Below the pieces are notes generated by a model that was not told the origin of the DNA, searched no databases, and saw only the letters and a list, made by a program, of their open reading frames with translations. From the IMG/VR virus record IMGVR_UViG_3300033064_002408, positions 1 through 59,337 of that record: a stretch of DNA of 59,337 nucleotides. One strand, 5' to 3'. Below are positions 24,729 to 34,622 of this stretch, piece by piece. The stretch's first letter is position 1. Every line of letters begins with the position of its first letter. This stretch comes from a virus. The position numbers and the translations under genes were made by a program.

Positions 24729-25190
24729 ATGGCGTACCTTCCCCCTCTGACCTTCACCAGCGTGAGCGCCCCCTGGACGCAGCCTCAGCGGCTCGCTACG
24801 CCCTCCACAAGGCGCGGCACCATCCTGGGCCTAGGCATCAAGGCGAGCACGTCCAGCGTGTCTCAGGTGCTGATCCAGGTGGGCTACGGCTACCGGGTCA
24901 GCGCGGCCAGCGCGCGGATCGAGTGGGTGGTCTCTCCCGTGAACGCACCGCCTACCGCGGGAGGCTGGAACACCAGCTCCACGAGCCTGAGCGCCGCGGT
25001 CTTCCAGGACTCTCGGACCTGGACCGATGCGCCGGGTCGCTTCGACTTCAACACGCTCAGTGGAGCGCCGTGGTGCTACAGCGCAGCCGGTGGGCTCAAC
25101 CTGAGTGCCGGTGTCTGGGTTCGCATGCGCGCAGCCAACAGCGGCGCCGCGGCCAACTTCACCACCTACTTCGACAACGGAGCGCTCTGA
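24729..25190 (+). CDS. Unknown virion-like protein, 153 aa
   Basis: Ser/Thr/Ala-rich beta protein (for example QVLIQVGYGYRVSAASARIE). Directly follows the previous gene with a taggagg ribosome site. Probable structural component of the neck or capsid surface; family not recognised. Confidence 0.55.
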   Translation: MAYLPPLTFTSVSAPWTQPQRLATPSTRRGTILGLGIKASTSSVSQVLIQVGYGYRVSAASARIEWVVSPVNAPPTAGGWNTSSTSLSAAVFQDSRTWTDAPGRFDFNTLSGAPWCYSAAGGLNLSAGVWVRMRAANSGAAANFTTYFDNGAL

Positions 25191-25193
25191 GTC

Positions 25194-25694
25194 GTGCCCT
25201 ACAACTCCTCCCTGAACAGCGCCCTTCGCCACCTGGATGTAAAGCCAGCGGAGGAGAACACCAGCCAGCCAGCCTCACCGATCACCTCGGCCGAGTGCAG
25301 CGGCATGTGGATGGGGAGGCACTACGAGATCCTGGGGAGGCTTGGCGCCACCGGCCAGAGCGTGAACACGTCCAGCCCTGCCAGCGCCAACATGACCGGG
25401 GCACGGTGGATCGTCGCGGAGATAGAGGCCAAGTTCACCAGCGGCGACGTGTTGATCGCCATGGCCGGCTCGATGGACCGCGACACCGCCAAGCAGGGCA
25501 AACACCTCCTGTCCATGGCGTCGGCCTCCCTGCTCCAGTTGCTCAAGAATCCGTCCATCATCAGCGCGGCTGGCGGCACCTTCGACACCAGCTTCCGGTT
25601 CTCGGTGGCGGGTAGCTTCACCGACGCCAAGAGCGCGTTGACCGCCATAAGCGCCGAGAACGATGTCACCTTCACCCGCGAGACGGACTACTGA
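25194..25694 (+). CDS. Unknown virion-like protein, 166 aa
   Basis: GTG start. Mixed alpha/beta, no membrane segment. Fourth in the row of unrecognised proteins after the capsid gene; overlaps the tail-completion gene by one base. Could be a head-tail connector. Confidence 0.55.
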   Translation: MPYNSSLNSALRHLDVKPAEENTSQPASPITSAECSGMWMGRHYEILGRLGATGQSVNTSSPASANMTGARWIVAEIEAKFTSGDVLIAMAGSMDRDTAKQGKHLLSMASASLLQLLKNPSIISAAGGTFDTSFRFSVAGSFTDAKSALTAISAENDVTFTRETDY

Positions 25695-26323
25695 TGTCCG
25701 ACGCCTTCGATATTCAGATCACGGGTCCAGAGGGCCAGGAGTTCGATGCTCGCGTGAGCCAGCACCTCGGCGAGCTCCCCACCAAGGCCCTGCCCGTGAT
25801 GTGGTGGTGGGTCGCCAAGTATTTTGGCGAAGTCCCGATGGCGCGGCAGTTCGACAAGGAAGGCGGATACCTGGGCGCAGGCTGGGCTCAGATTGACGAC
25901 CGCTACCGTCGCTACAAGGCGTCTCAGTTCGGCCCCCAGGCCGACTACATCGGGCGACGCTCCCTGTCCATGCGCGAGGTGTTCACCAACTTCCACGGCG
26001 AGGGCGGGATCTTCGAGGTGATCGACGGCGGCCATGGTGCCGAGATCGGCGGCGAGGTGTTCACGGACAAGGGCGATGAGTATGCCGAATACTTCAATCG
26101 CGCCCGCAAGCTGTTCGGCGAAAGCATCCCCACCGAGGCCGAGCACGAGATGGGCAAGCTCGCGGCCATGGTCTACATGCTGACCATGCGAATGGGCTCG
26201 ACGGCCACCACGGCGGGCATGGTGCGAGCTGACGGCGAGCTGACCCCCAAAACCTGGCTCGACGAGCTTCCTGACGCCAGCCTCGATCAGTACATCGACG
26301 GCTTGATCGGGGATCTGGAATGA
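25694..26323 (+). CDS. Tail completion protein (Mu gpG / P2 gpS / HK97 gp10-like)
   Basis: 209 aa. The region AGWAQIDDRYRRYKASQFGPQADYIGRRSLS fits the phage virion-morphogenesis family: 'W..L...Y...K' then a short loop and 'L..SG.L..S'. These proteins join the head and tail. Located at the usual place between connectors and tail tube. Confidence 0.65.
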   Translation: MSDAFDIQITGPEGQEFDARVSQHLGELPTKALPVMWWWVAKYFGEVPMARQFDKEGGYLGAGWAQIDDRYRRYKASQFGPQADYIGRRSLSMREVFTNFHGEGGIFEVIDGGHGAEIGGEVFTDKGDEYAEYFNRARKLFGESIPTEAEHEMGKLAAMVYMLTMRMGSTATTAGMVRADGELTPKTWLDELPDASLDQYIDGLIGDLE

Positions 26324-26868
26324 GCGCCGTGGGAGCCTATGAGGTGACGGCCGCTGCTGGCGCGATTGCCCTGTGGGAAAACGCCACCTATGGGATCAGG
26401 GCCCGGTGCACCTATGTGAATGCCCAGATGAGCGACAACCTCAGGCTTCCGGTGAAGTGGCGAAGCGCGAACCACCAAGAGGGACGTGGAATCATCGTCC
26501 CGCCGTTCACTGAAGTCTACACCACTGGGCTACAGCGACCGGAGCCGCCCATCGTCATCGGGCCAGGTGAGTACATGGTGGGGGTCGTGGTCAAGGCGTG
26601 GCTCAACGCCAAGATCACCAAATACAACATGGTCTCGCTTGGAGACCTCTACCGCCGCCTGTCGTGGGCTCAGATGATGCTGCTCACCAACCGGGCGACG
26701 GCGAGCTTCCCGTGGGACGGCACCACCCTAGTGGACACCGTGCAGAGCGTGCACGCCATCAGAATCATCCCGATCCTGCGTATGGACGGGAAGACAAAGG
26801 AGCCGGGAGGAATCGGCTCTGAAACCAGATTCAACGTCATCGTTGCCGAAACGGACGTGCGTCCGTGA
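26320..26868 (+). CDS. Probable tail terminator / head-tail joining protein
   Basis: 182 aa. No clear family motif. The order (tail completion, this gene, large tail-tube candidate, chaperone, tape measure) makes it the best candidate for tail terminator. Mixed alpha/beta composition is compatible. Overlaps the preceding gene by four bases. Confidence 0.5.
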   Translation: MSAVGAYEVTAAAGAIALWENATYGIRARCTYVNAQMSDNLRLPVKWRSANHQEGRGIIVPPFTEVYTTGLQRPEPPIVIGPGEYMVGVVVKAWLNAKITKYNMVSLGDLYRRLSWAQMMLLTNRATASFPWDGTTLVDTVQSVHAIRIIPILRMDGKTKEPGGIGSETRFNVIVAETDVRP

Positions 26869-26885
26869 GGCAGTAGGAGGCAACC

Positions 26886-28325
26886 ATGCCCTTGACCCGA
26901 CAGCAGCACAAAGATCTCCTCGGGGCACTGCGAAAGCAGGCTGCCTACAAGACGGGGAAGACCAACCCCCTCAGCGCGGAGTGCTACTCCCCGCGGACGC
27001 TCAACATCCGGCCGATCACCAACGAGGAGTCCTTCGAGGACCACACGGGGCGCAGCGTTCACGAGGGCAGCGTCTACCAGGCCGAGGGCGCCGAGTGGGA
27101 CACCACCTTCGCCATCGAGCCCAGCGGCACCAGCGCGACGGCAGCAGACTGGGCGATCTTCTTCGCTCACGGCTTCTTCACCTCGGCGGTCCAGTACCGG
27201 GGGGGAACCACCATCAGCGGCGCGGGCGGCGTCAACAGCGCCTACGTGAGCAACGCCAGCGGCCTCACCGCGCTGATGGGGCTCAAGGTCGAGGACAACA
27301 CCAGCACCAGCTCCTACAACATGCGCCTCATCGTCGAGGTGAGCGCGGGCGGAGTCAGCGGCGGAAGCGGCGGTCGCATCGTGTGGGCTCCCGCTCTCAG
27401 CGCAGGCCCCAGCGACGGGAACCGCGTGGGCTGGACCAACACCTACGCCTTCGACGACACGGCCAACGACTCGTCCTTCACCCTGTGGCAGTGGCTCACC
27501 ACGGACGAGCGCTGGGCCATCGGCGCGGTGGGCAACAACTACACCGTCAACGTCGGCGGCAACAAGAGCCCTGTGGCGTCCATCACGGGCTTCGCTCGCG
27601 AGTACCGGCACGCGGCCCCGACGACCCTGGCGAGCGCCATCACCACGGCGGTGGGCACCAAGCTGCGCATCACCGACGCCGACAACATCGACGCAGGCGC
27701 CACGGTCAAGGTCAGCGGCGGCGAGATCATGACCCTGGGGTACAAGTACGAGGGCACCAGCGGGATCTTCTCTGCTGGCCCCGCTCAGCGCGGGCTCAAC
27801 GCCTCAGTGGCCACGTCCCACCTCAACGGCGCGACGGTGGCGATGAACAAGCCGATCCCGACGCTCGCGGGCTCCCCCATCCCGTCTCCCTACGTAGTCG
27901 CCGATGTGAGCCTGACGAGCTCCACCGTTGCCCGCCTGGAGGGCACCGACGCGACCCTGACCTTCGCCGACGCCATCGTGCCCGACGAGCAGGAGTTCGG
28001 CGACGCCCACATCATCCCCAGCTGGGGCAAGGGCGACGGCGACATGAAGCCCATGCTCACGGTCACCGGCAAGCTGGACGAGACGGTTCTCGCGCAGTAC
28101 GCTCGGCTGAAGCGGGGCAGCATGCTCTCGGTGGCCCTGCGAGCTGGCAAGAAGGCGAACAAGACGTGGGGCGCCATCTACCCCAACGCCGTCACGCAGA
28201 TGTTCGAGCACACCGACGGTGACGGCAAGGGCAGCGTGGCCTGTACCCAGAAGTGGGAAGCCCGCGCACCGCGTGCCAACGCCGCAGGAACGTCGCCCAA
28301 CGCCTGCTACATCATCGAGGGCTAG
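26886..28325 (+). CDS. Major tail (tube) protein candidate
   Basis: 479 aa, beta-rich (Thr/Ser/Gly) with an N-terminal region containing SFEDHTGRSVHEGSVYQAEG, like other long tail-tube proteins. A Ser/Gly-rich extra domain (about 200-330) may be a surface Ig-like module. Placed directly before the chaperone pair, which is where the tail tube gene sits in siphoviruses. Long for the family (usually 150-350 aa). Confidence 0.7.
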   Translation: MPLTRQQHKDLLGALRKQAAYKTGKTNPLSAECYSPRTLNIRPITNEESFEDHTGRSVHEGSVYQAEGAEWDTTFAIEPSGTSATAADWAIFFAHGFFTSAVQYRGGTTISGAGGVNSAYVSNASGLTALMGLKVEDNTSTSSYNMRLIVEVSAGGVSGGSGGRIVWAPALSAGPSDGNRVGWTNTYAFDDTANDSSFTLWQWLTTDERWAIGAVGNNYTVNVGGNKSPVASITGFAREYRHAAPTTLASAITTAVGTKLRITDADNIDAGATVKVSGGEIMTLGYKYEGTSGIFSAGPAQRGLNASVATSHLNGATVAMNKPIPTLAGSPIPSPYVVADVSLTSSTVARLEGTDATLTFADAIVPDEQEFGDAHIIPSWGKGDGDMKPMLTVTGKLDETVLAQYARLKRGSMLSVALRAGKKANKTWGAIYPNAVTQMFEHTDGDGKGSVACTQKWEARAPRANAAGTSPNACYIIEG

Positions 28326-28333
28326 GAGGCCCC

Positions 28334-28702
28334 ATGCCGGTCCTGTTCCGAATCAGCTTGGTCCCGTATCGTCTCAAGTGCGAGCCCCTCATCGGCGTCT
28401 GGTACGAGCCCCTGAGCGACGGCGAGGTGGAGACCCACAACAAGGCGATCCGTGGCCTCGACGTGGACATCGAGCCCGCCGACTTCGAGAAGCAGATGGG
28501 CGCTATCAAGCTCGACCTGCTGCATCGGGTGAAGAAGCTCATCGGACCAGACGGAGCGATCTACACCGACGACGGTGACATCTACGACACCCTGGCCGAC
28601 TCGCCGCTGATGTGCAGCGAGGTGGTGCGGGCCATCGAGAACAACGCCTATGTGGGGAGGGACGAAGCCCCTTTCTCGCTGCCGCCCTCCACTGGTCGAT
28701 AG
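28334..28702 (+). CDS. Tail assembly chaperone, short form (gpG-like)
   Basis: 122 aa. ATG 28334 has taggagg upstream. Precedes the tape measure and overlaps a second frame through a slippery site at 28669-28675. As in lambda gpG, the short form is made by normal translation and ends at the TAG 28700-28702. Helical and acidic. Chaperones the tape-measure protein during tail assembly. Confidence 0.8.
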   Translation: MPVLFRISLVPYRLKCEPLIGVWYEPLSDGEVETHNKAIRGLDVDIEPADFEKQMGAIKLDLLHRVKKLIGPDGAIYTDDGDIYDTLADSPLMCSEVVRAIENNAYVGRDEAPFSLPPSTGR

Positions 28703-29061
28703 TCTCCGGGGCGCTAGGCGAAGATGATTGGGAGGAGTGGCAACAGGTGCAGCGCGAGACCTACGAGGCAGACCCCAGCGCCTACGAGACGCCCACCTGT
28801 GTGAACCTGGTGATGGCTGGTCCCGACTGGGGCCTTCGTCACATCGTCGAGGGCGTATGGCCCCCCGACTTCCCGGCCCACCTCTGGCACGACGTGCAGG
28901 GCTTCACCGACTACGACCGCACAGGGGAGAAGCCGCATGGTGGGGGGATGCGTGATCAGCCCGCTAGGTGGGTGTCCGTCAACCGCGCGCTGAGTCCCAT
29001 CCTCAACGAGATCCGTGCGAGCGAGGTCAAGATCAACGAAGTCCACGGGGGCGCCAGCTGA
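28334..29061 (+). CDS. Tail assembly chaperone, -1 frameshift product (gpGT-like)
   Basis: Predicted join 28334..28675, 28675..29061 through -1 slippage; 242 aa. Frame 0 reads CCT TTC (28670-28675) with a preceding C, giving the classic heptamer C CCT TTC; slipping gives CCC TTT. The -1 frame continues as LAAALHWSIVSG and has no stop until 29061, next to the tape-measure start. The extended C-terminus is acidic and Trp-rich, as is usual for the GT domain. Only a minority of ribosomes is expected to shift. Confidence 0.75.
28669..28675 (+). promoter_or_regulatory. -1 ribosomal frameshift site
   Basis: CCCTTTC in the phase C CCT TTC, matching X XXY YYZ. Located in the overlap of the two tail-chaperone frames, upstream of the frame-0 stop at 28700. 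Confidence 0.8.
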
Positions 29062-31391
29062 TGGCCGTCAAATTCACCATCGACGCTGATGGGTCCAAAG
29101 CACAGGAAGAGATCCGCGGTACAGGCAAGGCGTTCCGCGACCTGGACAAGGACGTGGGTGTCGCACGCAAGGGGCTCAACCTGGCAAAGAAGGGGTGGGA
29201 CCTCTACGCGGGCTCGCAGAAGGGGATGGCCGCTGGGGTCATCGAGCTGTCTCGCGGGTTCGGAAAGCTGTCCCCCACGGCCAAGAGCTTCGTCTCGACC
29301 ACCGACAGACTCGAGGAGAGGTTCGGCCCGCTTGAGGGGGACATCAAGGGCGTCAACGAGGAGTTAAAGGAAACCTCGCAGATCCTCCCCGTCGTCAACA
29401 AGGAGATGGGCACGACCGACGAGAAGGCAAGCAATAGCGCCGTGAGCTTCATTGCCTTCGCAAACGCGGTGCAGCTTGGGGAAACGGCTCTACGCGCCGC
29501 CAGCGGACTCTACGGTGTCGTGGCGGGCCAGTTCGGCAAGATCCAGGAACGCGCCGACATGGCCGACGACGTGGCCAAGACGTCCAAGGCTTTTGGGGTC
29601 AACGCCCAGGCGCTGCAGGCGTGGCGGTCTGCCGGGATGTTGGCAGGCACCGACGCGGGCGTTGTGGACCGCGCCTTCCTCAACATCCAAAAGAGCGCGT
29701 TCGACGCATCGCTTGGCCTGTCCACGGCCATCGACTTGTTCGACGAGGCAGGGGTTTCAGCCACCAACCTAGACGGCAGCATGCGGCCGGCGGAGGACAT
29801 TCTCCGCGAGGTTTCGCAGCGCATGGCCGATGGCCTGATCCCCACGACCAAGCAGGCGGCGATCTCGTCGAACCTGCTGCGTGACCGTACAGGCCGCATG
29901 CTCAACACGCTGCGAGAGGGCCCGGCAGTCATCGACGCCAACCAGGCCAGGCTCGCCTCCTACGGCGCCCTGATGGGCGACAAGCTGCTAACCGCGTCCG
30001 AGGAGTGGAACGACAGCACGCAGCGCGCGAACGAGCTTCAGACTGGGTTCGGCAACACGTTGGCACTCGGAGTGCTGCCCGCGCTGGCGGCAGCCCAGAA
30101 CGCCTTTGTGTCCACAGCAGCAGAGGGCGGCGGATTGCGTGACCGGATCGGCGAGATCCTTGGAGAGGGCGAACTGCTGGCCAAGGGGATACTGACGCTG
30201 GCCGAGGGCATGGCGACGATCCCCGCATCGGTAGCCGCAGCCATCGGCGACGCCACCATCAAGATCTTCGGCTTCTTCGACGGACTCACGGATCGCTCTC
30301 GCGAGATGGTCAGCGTGGCCCGCGGCGTTGCCGATGCGCTTCACATGGACGGCGCATCGCAGCGGCTTCTCGCCGTGGACAAGCGCATCCTCGGAGTCAA
30401 GGCGAGCCTGGCAGGAGCCAAGCAGGAGGCTGCTGGATTCCTGGGAACTATCGGGGACGGCGCAACGGCTGCGAATGAAAAGGTTACGACGTTCGCCACG
30501 TCATTCGTTGATGAGTATGGGCGCATCAGAACGGCCATGAACGAGGATCTGATCGAGCCGCTTGACGACGCCAAGAATGCGATGAAGGCCCTTGGAGATG
30601 AGGCAGAGGAAACCGAAAAGAAGCTGATGTGGTGGGAGACGAAGCGCTACATGAGCACGAGCGACTTGCTGAAAAAGCAGCGCCGTGAGGCCGCCAAAAA
30701 AGACAGCGAGGCAGACAAGGCAGCCAAGAAGGCAGACAAGGCGTACCAGCAGCAGATCAACGGGTCGAAGCAGCTCGGGGCCAACATCGGAACCATCGCA
30801 TCGAACATGGCCACTGCAGAGAGCGCAGGCGATGCGTTCAAGTCCGGGCTCAAGGGCTCGTTCACGTTGGCGCTTCAGAAGATCGGCGAGATCGTGGCCG
30901 CCCAGATCGCGGGCAACGCAGCCACGGCAGCCTCATCTGTCGCAGGCTCTCAGGCGCAAACAGCTGCGGCGATTCCAGCAGCCACGGCGGTCTCCATCGC
31001 TGGCGCGGGACTCAACGTCCCCATCGCCATCGGAGCCCTCACCGCGGGCATAGGGCTCATCACAGGGCTGTTCAGCGCCATCGGTGACCGCGGGATCGAA
31101 GGGATGCCTGGTGCCGGCCGCATGACCGTCAGCAAGCTCGGCTCGGAGACCTTGTTGGACCCCGTGGGAACGACCAAGTACCACAAGCAGATGGACATGG
31201 TGACGGACATCATCCGCAGTTCCGGGCTCGGCGTCATGGGCCGCGGGGGCTCCGGTGGAGGCGGAGGCGTAAGCGAGACCCACATCACCCTGGAGATTGG
31301 CGGGCGTCCGCTGCTGACCTACATCGACCGCAAGATCGCCGACATGATGCGGACGGGCTCGTCCGACATAGGCAGGATGGTCAGGGCATGA
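29061..31391 (+). CDS. Tape measure protein
   Basis: 776 aa; longest in the tail block after the fibre. Starts at ATG 29061 overlapping the chaperone stop (TGATG). Contains long coiled-coil helices (Lys/Asp-rich N-terminus; about 500-620), and a hydrophobic Ala/Gly-rich C-terminal part (about 640-710) with IAIGALTAGIGLITGLF, as in tape measures that insert in the membrane. It sets tail length; short for a long siphovirus tail, suggesting a tail of roughly 110-120 nm by the usual residue-to-length rule. Confidence 0.85.
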   Translation: MAVKFTIDADGSKAQEEIRGTGKAFRDLDKDVGVARKGLNLAKKGWDLYAGSQKGMAAGVIELSRGFGKLSPTAKSFVSTTDRLEERFGPLEGDIKGVNEELKETSQILPVVNKEMGTTDEKASNSAVSFIAFANAVQLGETALRAASGLYGVVAGQFGKIQERADMADDVAKTSKAFGVNAQALQAWRSAGMLAGTDAGVVDRAFLNIQKSAFDASLGLSTAIDLFDEAGVSATNLDGSMRPAEDILREVSQRMADGLIPTTKQAAISSNLLRDRTGRMLNTLREGPAVIDANQARLASYGALMGDKLLTASEEWNDSTQRANELQTGFGNTLALGVLPALAAAQNAFVSTAAEGGGLRDRIGEILGEGELLAKGILTLAEGMATIPASVAAAIGDATIKIFGFFDGLTDRSREMVSVARGVADALHMDGASQRLLAVDKRILGVKASLAGAKQEAAGFLGTIGDGATAANEKVTTFATSFVDEYGRIRTAMNEDLIEPLDDAKNAMKALGDEAEETEKKLMWWETKRYMSTSDLLKKQRREAAKKDSEADKAAKKADKAYQQQINGSKQLGANIGTIASNMATAESAGDAFKSGLKGSFTLALQKIGEIVAAQIAGNAATAASSVAGSQAQTAAAIPAATAVSIAGAGLNVPIAIGALTAGIGLITGLFSAIGDRGIEGMPGAGRMTVSKLGSETLLDPVGTTKYHKQMDMVTDIIRSSGLGVMGRGGSGGGGGVSETHITLEIGGRPLLTYIDRKIADMMRTGSSDIGRMVRA

Positions 31392-32584
31392 GCACGCCTC
31401 CCCAGATCTACCGCTTCGCCAACAGCCTTCTGACCAGCGTGATCTCCTCGTCTTCTGAGATCGTGGGCAGCTCGGACGACTACGCCCGCAACCACTACCC
31501 GGGCAAGCCCCTCCAGCTCGGCGAGAGCTTCCACATCATCGGCAACGGCTCGCTACTGTCGAACCATATCCGCATGACCGTGGGAGGCGTCACCCAGAAC
31601 ATCCCGCTCACTGCGGGCGGCTACACGGGCGCGACTCTCGCTGCTCACCTGACCGCACAGATTGTGGCCACCTACGGCGCCGGCTACGCGTGTGCGTGGT
31701 TCCCCACAACCCGGAAGTTCGGATTCAGCGGCGTGGCCAACTTTTCCATCTACTGGAACACCGATCCAGTCACGCAGAATCTCGCTGCGGTCATGGGGTA
31801 CGACGACTCGGCAGACGACACGGGCGCGCAGTCCTACGAGTCCGACAACGCCGTCTACACCCGCGACTACCAGTGGGCCGTGTGGAACATCACCCAGGCC
31901 GACAAAGACACCGGCGTTGCGATCACCAAGGTGATGGTCTACGGCACCAACATGCGCAGCGTGGAGTCCATCGAGGTCTTCGCCCACACCAGCAACCTCG
32001 GCAGCAACCGAGACCCGTGGCTGGGCGCGGCCATCGTCGGTGAGAAGCTGACAGCCACCCAGAGCCGCTCCAACGACATCTACATCTGGACCTTCGACGG
32101 CACCGTGGAGGCCACGTTCTTCGCGGTCTTCGTCAATCGCGCAGCCAACACCGATCAGCTTGGCCAGGATCCGCTGCACCTGGGCTGCATCGGCATCTGG
32201 GACGACGCGGGCTTCGACGGCGACGACTACGGCAGCAGGAGCTTCCGGGCTGTCTGGGACACCGAGCGCGTGATGAAGGACACAGTGAGCGAGCCCCCAG
32301 ACGGCGGGGGCGTGGACTTCGGTGTGGTTCGAGGTGTGCGACAGAGCACGGTGGGTATGGGTAGCTGGCCCGTTGGCGCCGCGCACGGCCTCGACGGATA
32401 CATCGACAAGTACCGCGCAGAGGCCTCGCTGTGGCAGTTCGACCCCAGCGACTACAACCGGGACAACACCCTCTTCGGGTACGTGCCCCCAGGGGGGTAC
32501 AGCCCCGTGGGCGTCAAGGGGCCGCACTTCCTGCGCACGGGAACGATGACCGTTCGCGGCATCCCCATGGAGCCGGAGAGCTGA
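31388..32584 (+). CDS. Distal tail / minor tail protein, 398 aa
   Basis: Follows the tape measure, as distal tail proteins do. Rich in Tyr/Trp/Asp and beta strands. N-terminal part resembles a tail-adaptor and the middle part (about 150-260) could be a carbohydrate-binding beta-sandwich, but no specific motif can be shown. Family not certain. Confidence 0.6.
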   Translation: MSTPPQIYRFANSLLTSVISSSSEIVGSSDDYARNHYPGKPLQLGESFHIIGNGSLLSNHIRMTVGGVTQNIPLTAGGYTGATLAAHLTAQIVATYGAGYACAWFPTTRKFGFSGVANFSIYWNTDPVTQNLAAVMGYDDSADDTGAQSYESDNAVYTRDYQWAVWNITQADKDTGVAITKVMVYGTNMRSVESIEVFAHTSNLGSNRDPWLGAAIVGEKLTATQSRSNDIYIWTFDGTVEATFFAVFVNRAANTDQLGQDPLHLGCIGIWDDAGFDGDDYGSRSFRAVWDTERVMKDTVSEPPDGGGVDFGVVRGVRQSTVGMGSWPVGAAHGLDGYIDKYRAEASLWQFDPSDYNRDNTLFGYVPPGGYSPVGVKGPHFLRTGTMTVRGIPMEPES

Positions 32585-32588
32585 TCTG

Positions 32589-34613
32589 GTGACATGGGAA
32601 AACCTAGACGGCACGAGCACCGATCCCACCTCGCTTATTATTTTGGTACGCGTGGCGCTGCCCCTCGTAGCTACAGGGGACACCACGGCCCTGTTTTGGG
32701 CATCAGGCTACCTGCCAGCCGCCGACTACGCTGACGACGGGATCCGCCAGTACGACGGCCGGATCGTGGGACGCTGGAGCGTCTCGAAGTTGAGCCCCGA
32801 AGTCGGGCAGTCGCAGTGGAACCACCCCAAGGCCGAGTTCAACGTGCGGGTACGTGGCGCAACCGATCCGCTGTGGGACTATCTCGGCGACGACTACGAG
32901 TGGGACGGCGCGACGTGCCAGGTGTGGCTCATCGACCGCAAACAGGGCGTGGGCGTAGCGTCCAAGCGCCAGATCAAAGGGACCATCTGGAGAGGCCCCG
33001 AAGACCTCGAGCTGAACACCACCTTCCAGATCCAGGTGAACGGCAACCACTTCGGCGTGAAGGTGCCAGCGACGCCGCTGGGCAACGCTACCGAGACGGG
33101 CGCAGGGTTCATCCAGCCGCCGAGGCTCAACGCCACCCTGACGCCGCTGATCGGCAATATCACTGCGTCGGCCACATCGATGGTGTTTTCGGGGTTGCCC
33201 GTGGAGGCACGCAGTGGGCTTGTGGGCGTCCTCGGCACTGGAGCCAACCGAGAGGCCATCTACATCGGCCAGACGGCAGTGGGCAACGTCCTTGAGAGCT
33301 GCGTCAGGGGATACGCAGGCACCGTCGCTACGAGCCACGCATCAGGGGTGGCGCTCAAGCTCTACCGCCCGAGTCCGCACAGCCGACTGATCGACACCTC
33401 GCGGGCGAAGACCTACGTGCCCTACGTGTTCGGGCAGCGCGGGAACAACCGGGGCATCGTCGTCGAGGCTACCCCGATGGCAACAACCTCCACCTTCGTC
33501 GGTGGTGGGCAGGAGACGTGGTTCACGAGGGGGATCGCTAGCGCATCCAAGATCTTCTGGGACACGGACCGGGCTAGCGGCGTCTCGTATGCCAGCGCGG
33601 GCCACCTCCCCTTCTCCTCGTACAACGACCTGAACGCCGTATACCCCAATGTAGGCCGCGGCTCGCACCTGCAGCCGGGGATCATCAAGGTCGGCTCCTA
33701 CGTGGCACGCCGTGCGATCCTTCCATGGAGTCAAAACAACGACAAGGTCTGGGTGCACTGCCAAGGCATCAACAGCGGTGGGACCGCTATCAGGTGGCCT
33801 GCGGGAATCCTCGCATACCTGCTCGAGCAGCCTGACTGGGCTCTGGGCCTCACGTCCACCTACGACGGAACGCGCATCAGCGGACTCAGCGCAGGCGGGT
33901 GGGGTGACGAGTACGCGGGAGAGCCCTACTGGAGCAACGTGACGGGGATCACGCCCGCGCCCACAGATACGGAACTGCCCAACGTGATGGATACGCTCCA
34001 GGAGCTCGCCGACGTCACGAACGGCGACATCTTCACCCGAGGTGGAGTCCTGTACCCGAAGCGGCGTAGGGCCTCGGCGGCTGCAGACGTCACGATCACG
34101 CTCACGGACATGGCGGAAGGCCATCGCCCGCAGCAGTTGAGGGACGTCCAGGACCTATACTGCAACCGCCTCACCGCTGAGCACGAGCAGACGATCTGGA
34201 GCGAGCCCGACTTCACCAACATGCTGCCGCCCATTCCGGTCCCATGGTCCGTGGTGCTCGATAACGAGGCCGAGAAGCGCCTACGAGGAACCATCGAAGT
34301 CACCCGCACGACCAGGTGGTGGCGCTTCCACATGCCGGACCCGTGGGAGCAGAACGCGACCACACAGCAAGAGGACTTCATCCGATACTGGAAGAAGGCC
34401 AACATCGAGCACTTCGAGCACAGGAGCCAGCGCCAGGTGTGGATGCGGTCTGTGCTCCCCGCTCGGTTCGCGGCTCTCGAGCAGGGCATGATCGCCCTGT
34501 ATGACATCACCCCTTACACCACCACCAAGGGCCAGATCCGCGAGGTGGTCATCGAAGGCGGCGGCGGTTCGCCCGTGACCGTCGAAGTGCTTTCGTGGCA
34601 CATTGATTTCTAG
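32589..34613 (+). CDS. Tail hub / baseplate protein, 674 aa
   Basis: GTG start at 32589. Large beta-rich protein directly after the distal tail protein. N-terminal region (GRIVGRWSVSKLSPEVG) resembles tail-hub/phage 'gp27-like' minor tail proteins with repeated small domains. The C-terminal 200 residues are hydrophilic with helices. Probably forms the tip that carries the fibre. Assignment by position and size. Confidence 0.6.
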   Translation: MTWENLDGTSTDPTSLIILVRVALPLVATGDTTALFWASGYLPAADYADDGIRQYDGRIVGRWSVSKLSPEVGQSQWNHPKAEFNVRVRGATDPLWDYLGDDYEWDGATCQVWLIDRKQGVGVASKRQIKGTIWRGPEDLELNTTFQIQVNGNHFGVKVPATPLGNATETGAGFIQPPRLNATLTPLIGNITASATSMVFSGLPVEARSGLVGVLGTGANREAIYIGQTAVGNVLESCVRGYAGTVATSHASGVALKLYRPSPHSRLIDTSRAKTYVPYVFGQRGNNRGIVVEATPMATTSTFVGGGQETWFTRGIASASKIFWDTDRASGVSYASAGHLPFSSYNDLNAVYPNVGRGSHLQPGIIKVGSYVARRAILPWSQNNDKVWVHCQGINSGGTAIRWPAGILAYLLEQPDWALGLTSTYDGTRISGLSAGGWGDEYAGEPYWSNVTGITPAPTDTELPNVMDTLQELADVTNGDIFTRGGVLYPKRRRASAAADVTITLTDMAEGHRPQQLRDVQDLYCNRLTAEHEQTIWSEPDFTNMLPPIPVPWSVVLDNEAEKRLRGTIEVTRTTRWWRFHMPDPWEQNATTQQEDFIRYWKKANIEHFEHRSQRQVWMRSVLPARFAALEQGMIALYDITPYTTTKGQIREVVIEGGGGSPVTVEVLSWHIDF

Positions 34614-34622
34614 GAGGACTGA

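Noticed and set aside
26843-28222. 459-aa plus-strand frame rich in Arg/Gly/Gln
   Set aside because: Shadow of the tail-tube gene at 26886 in another frame; low-complexity composition.
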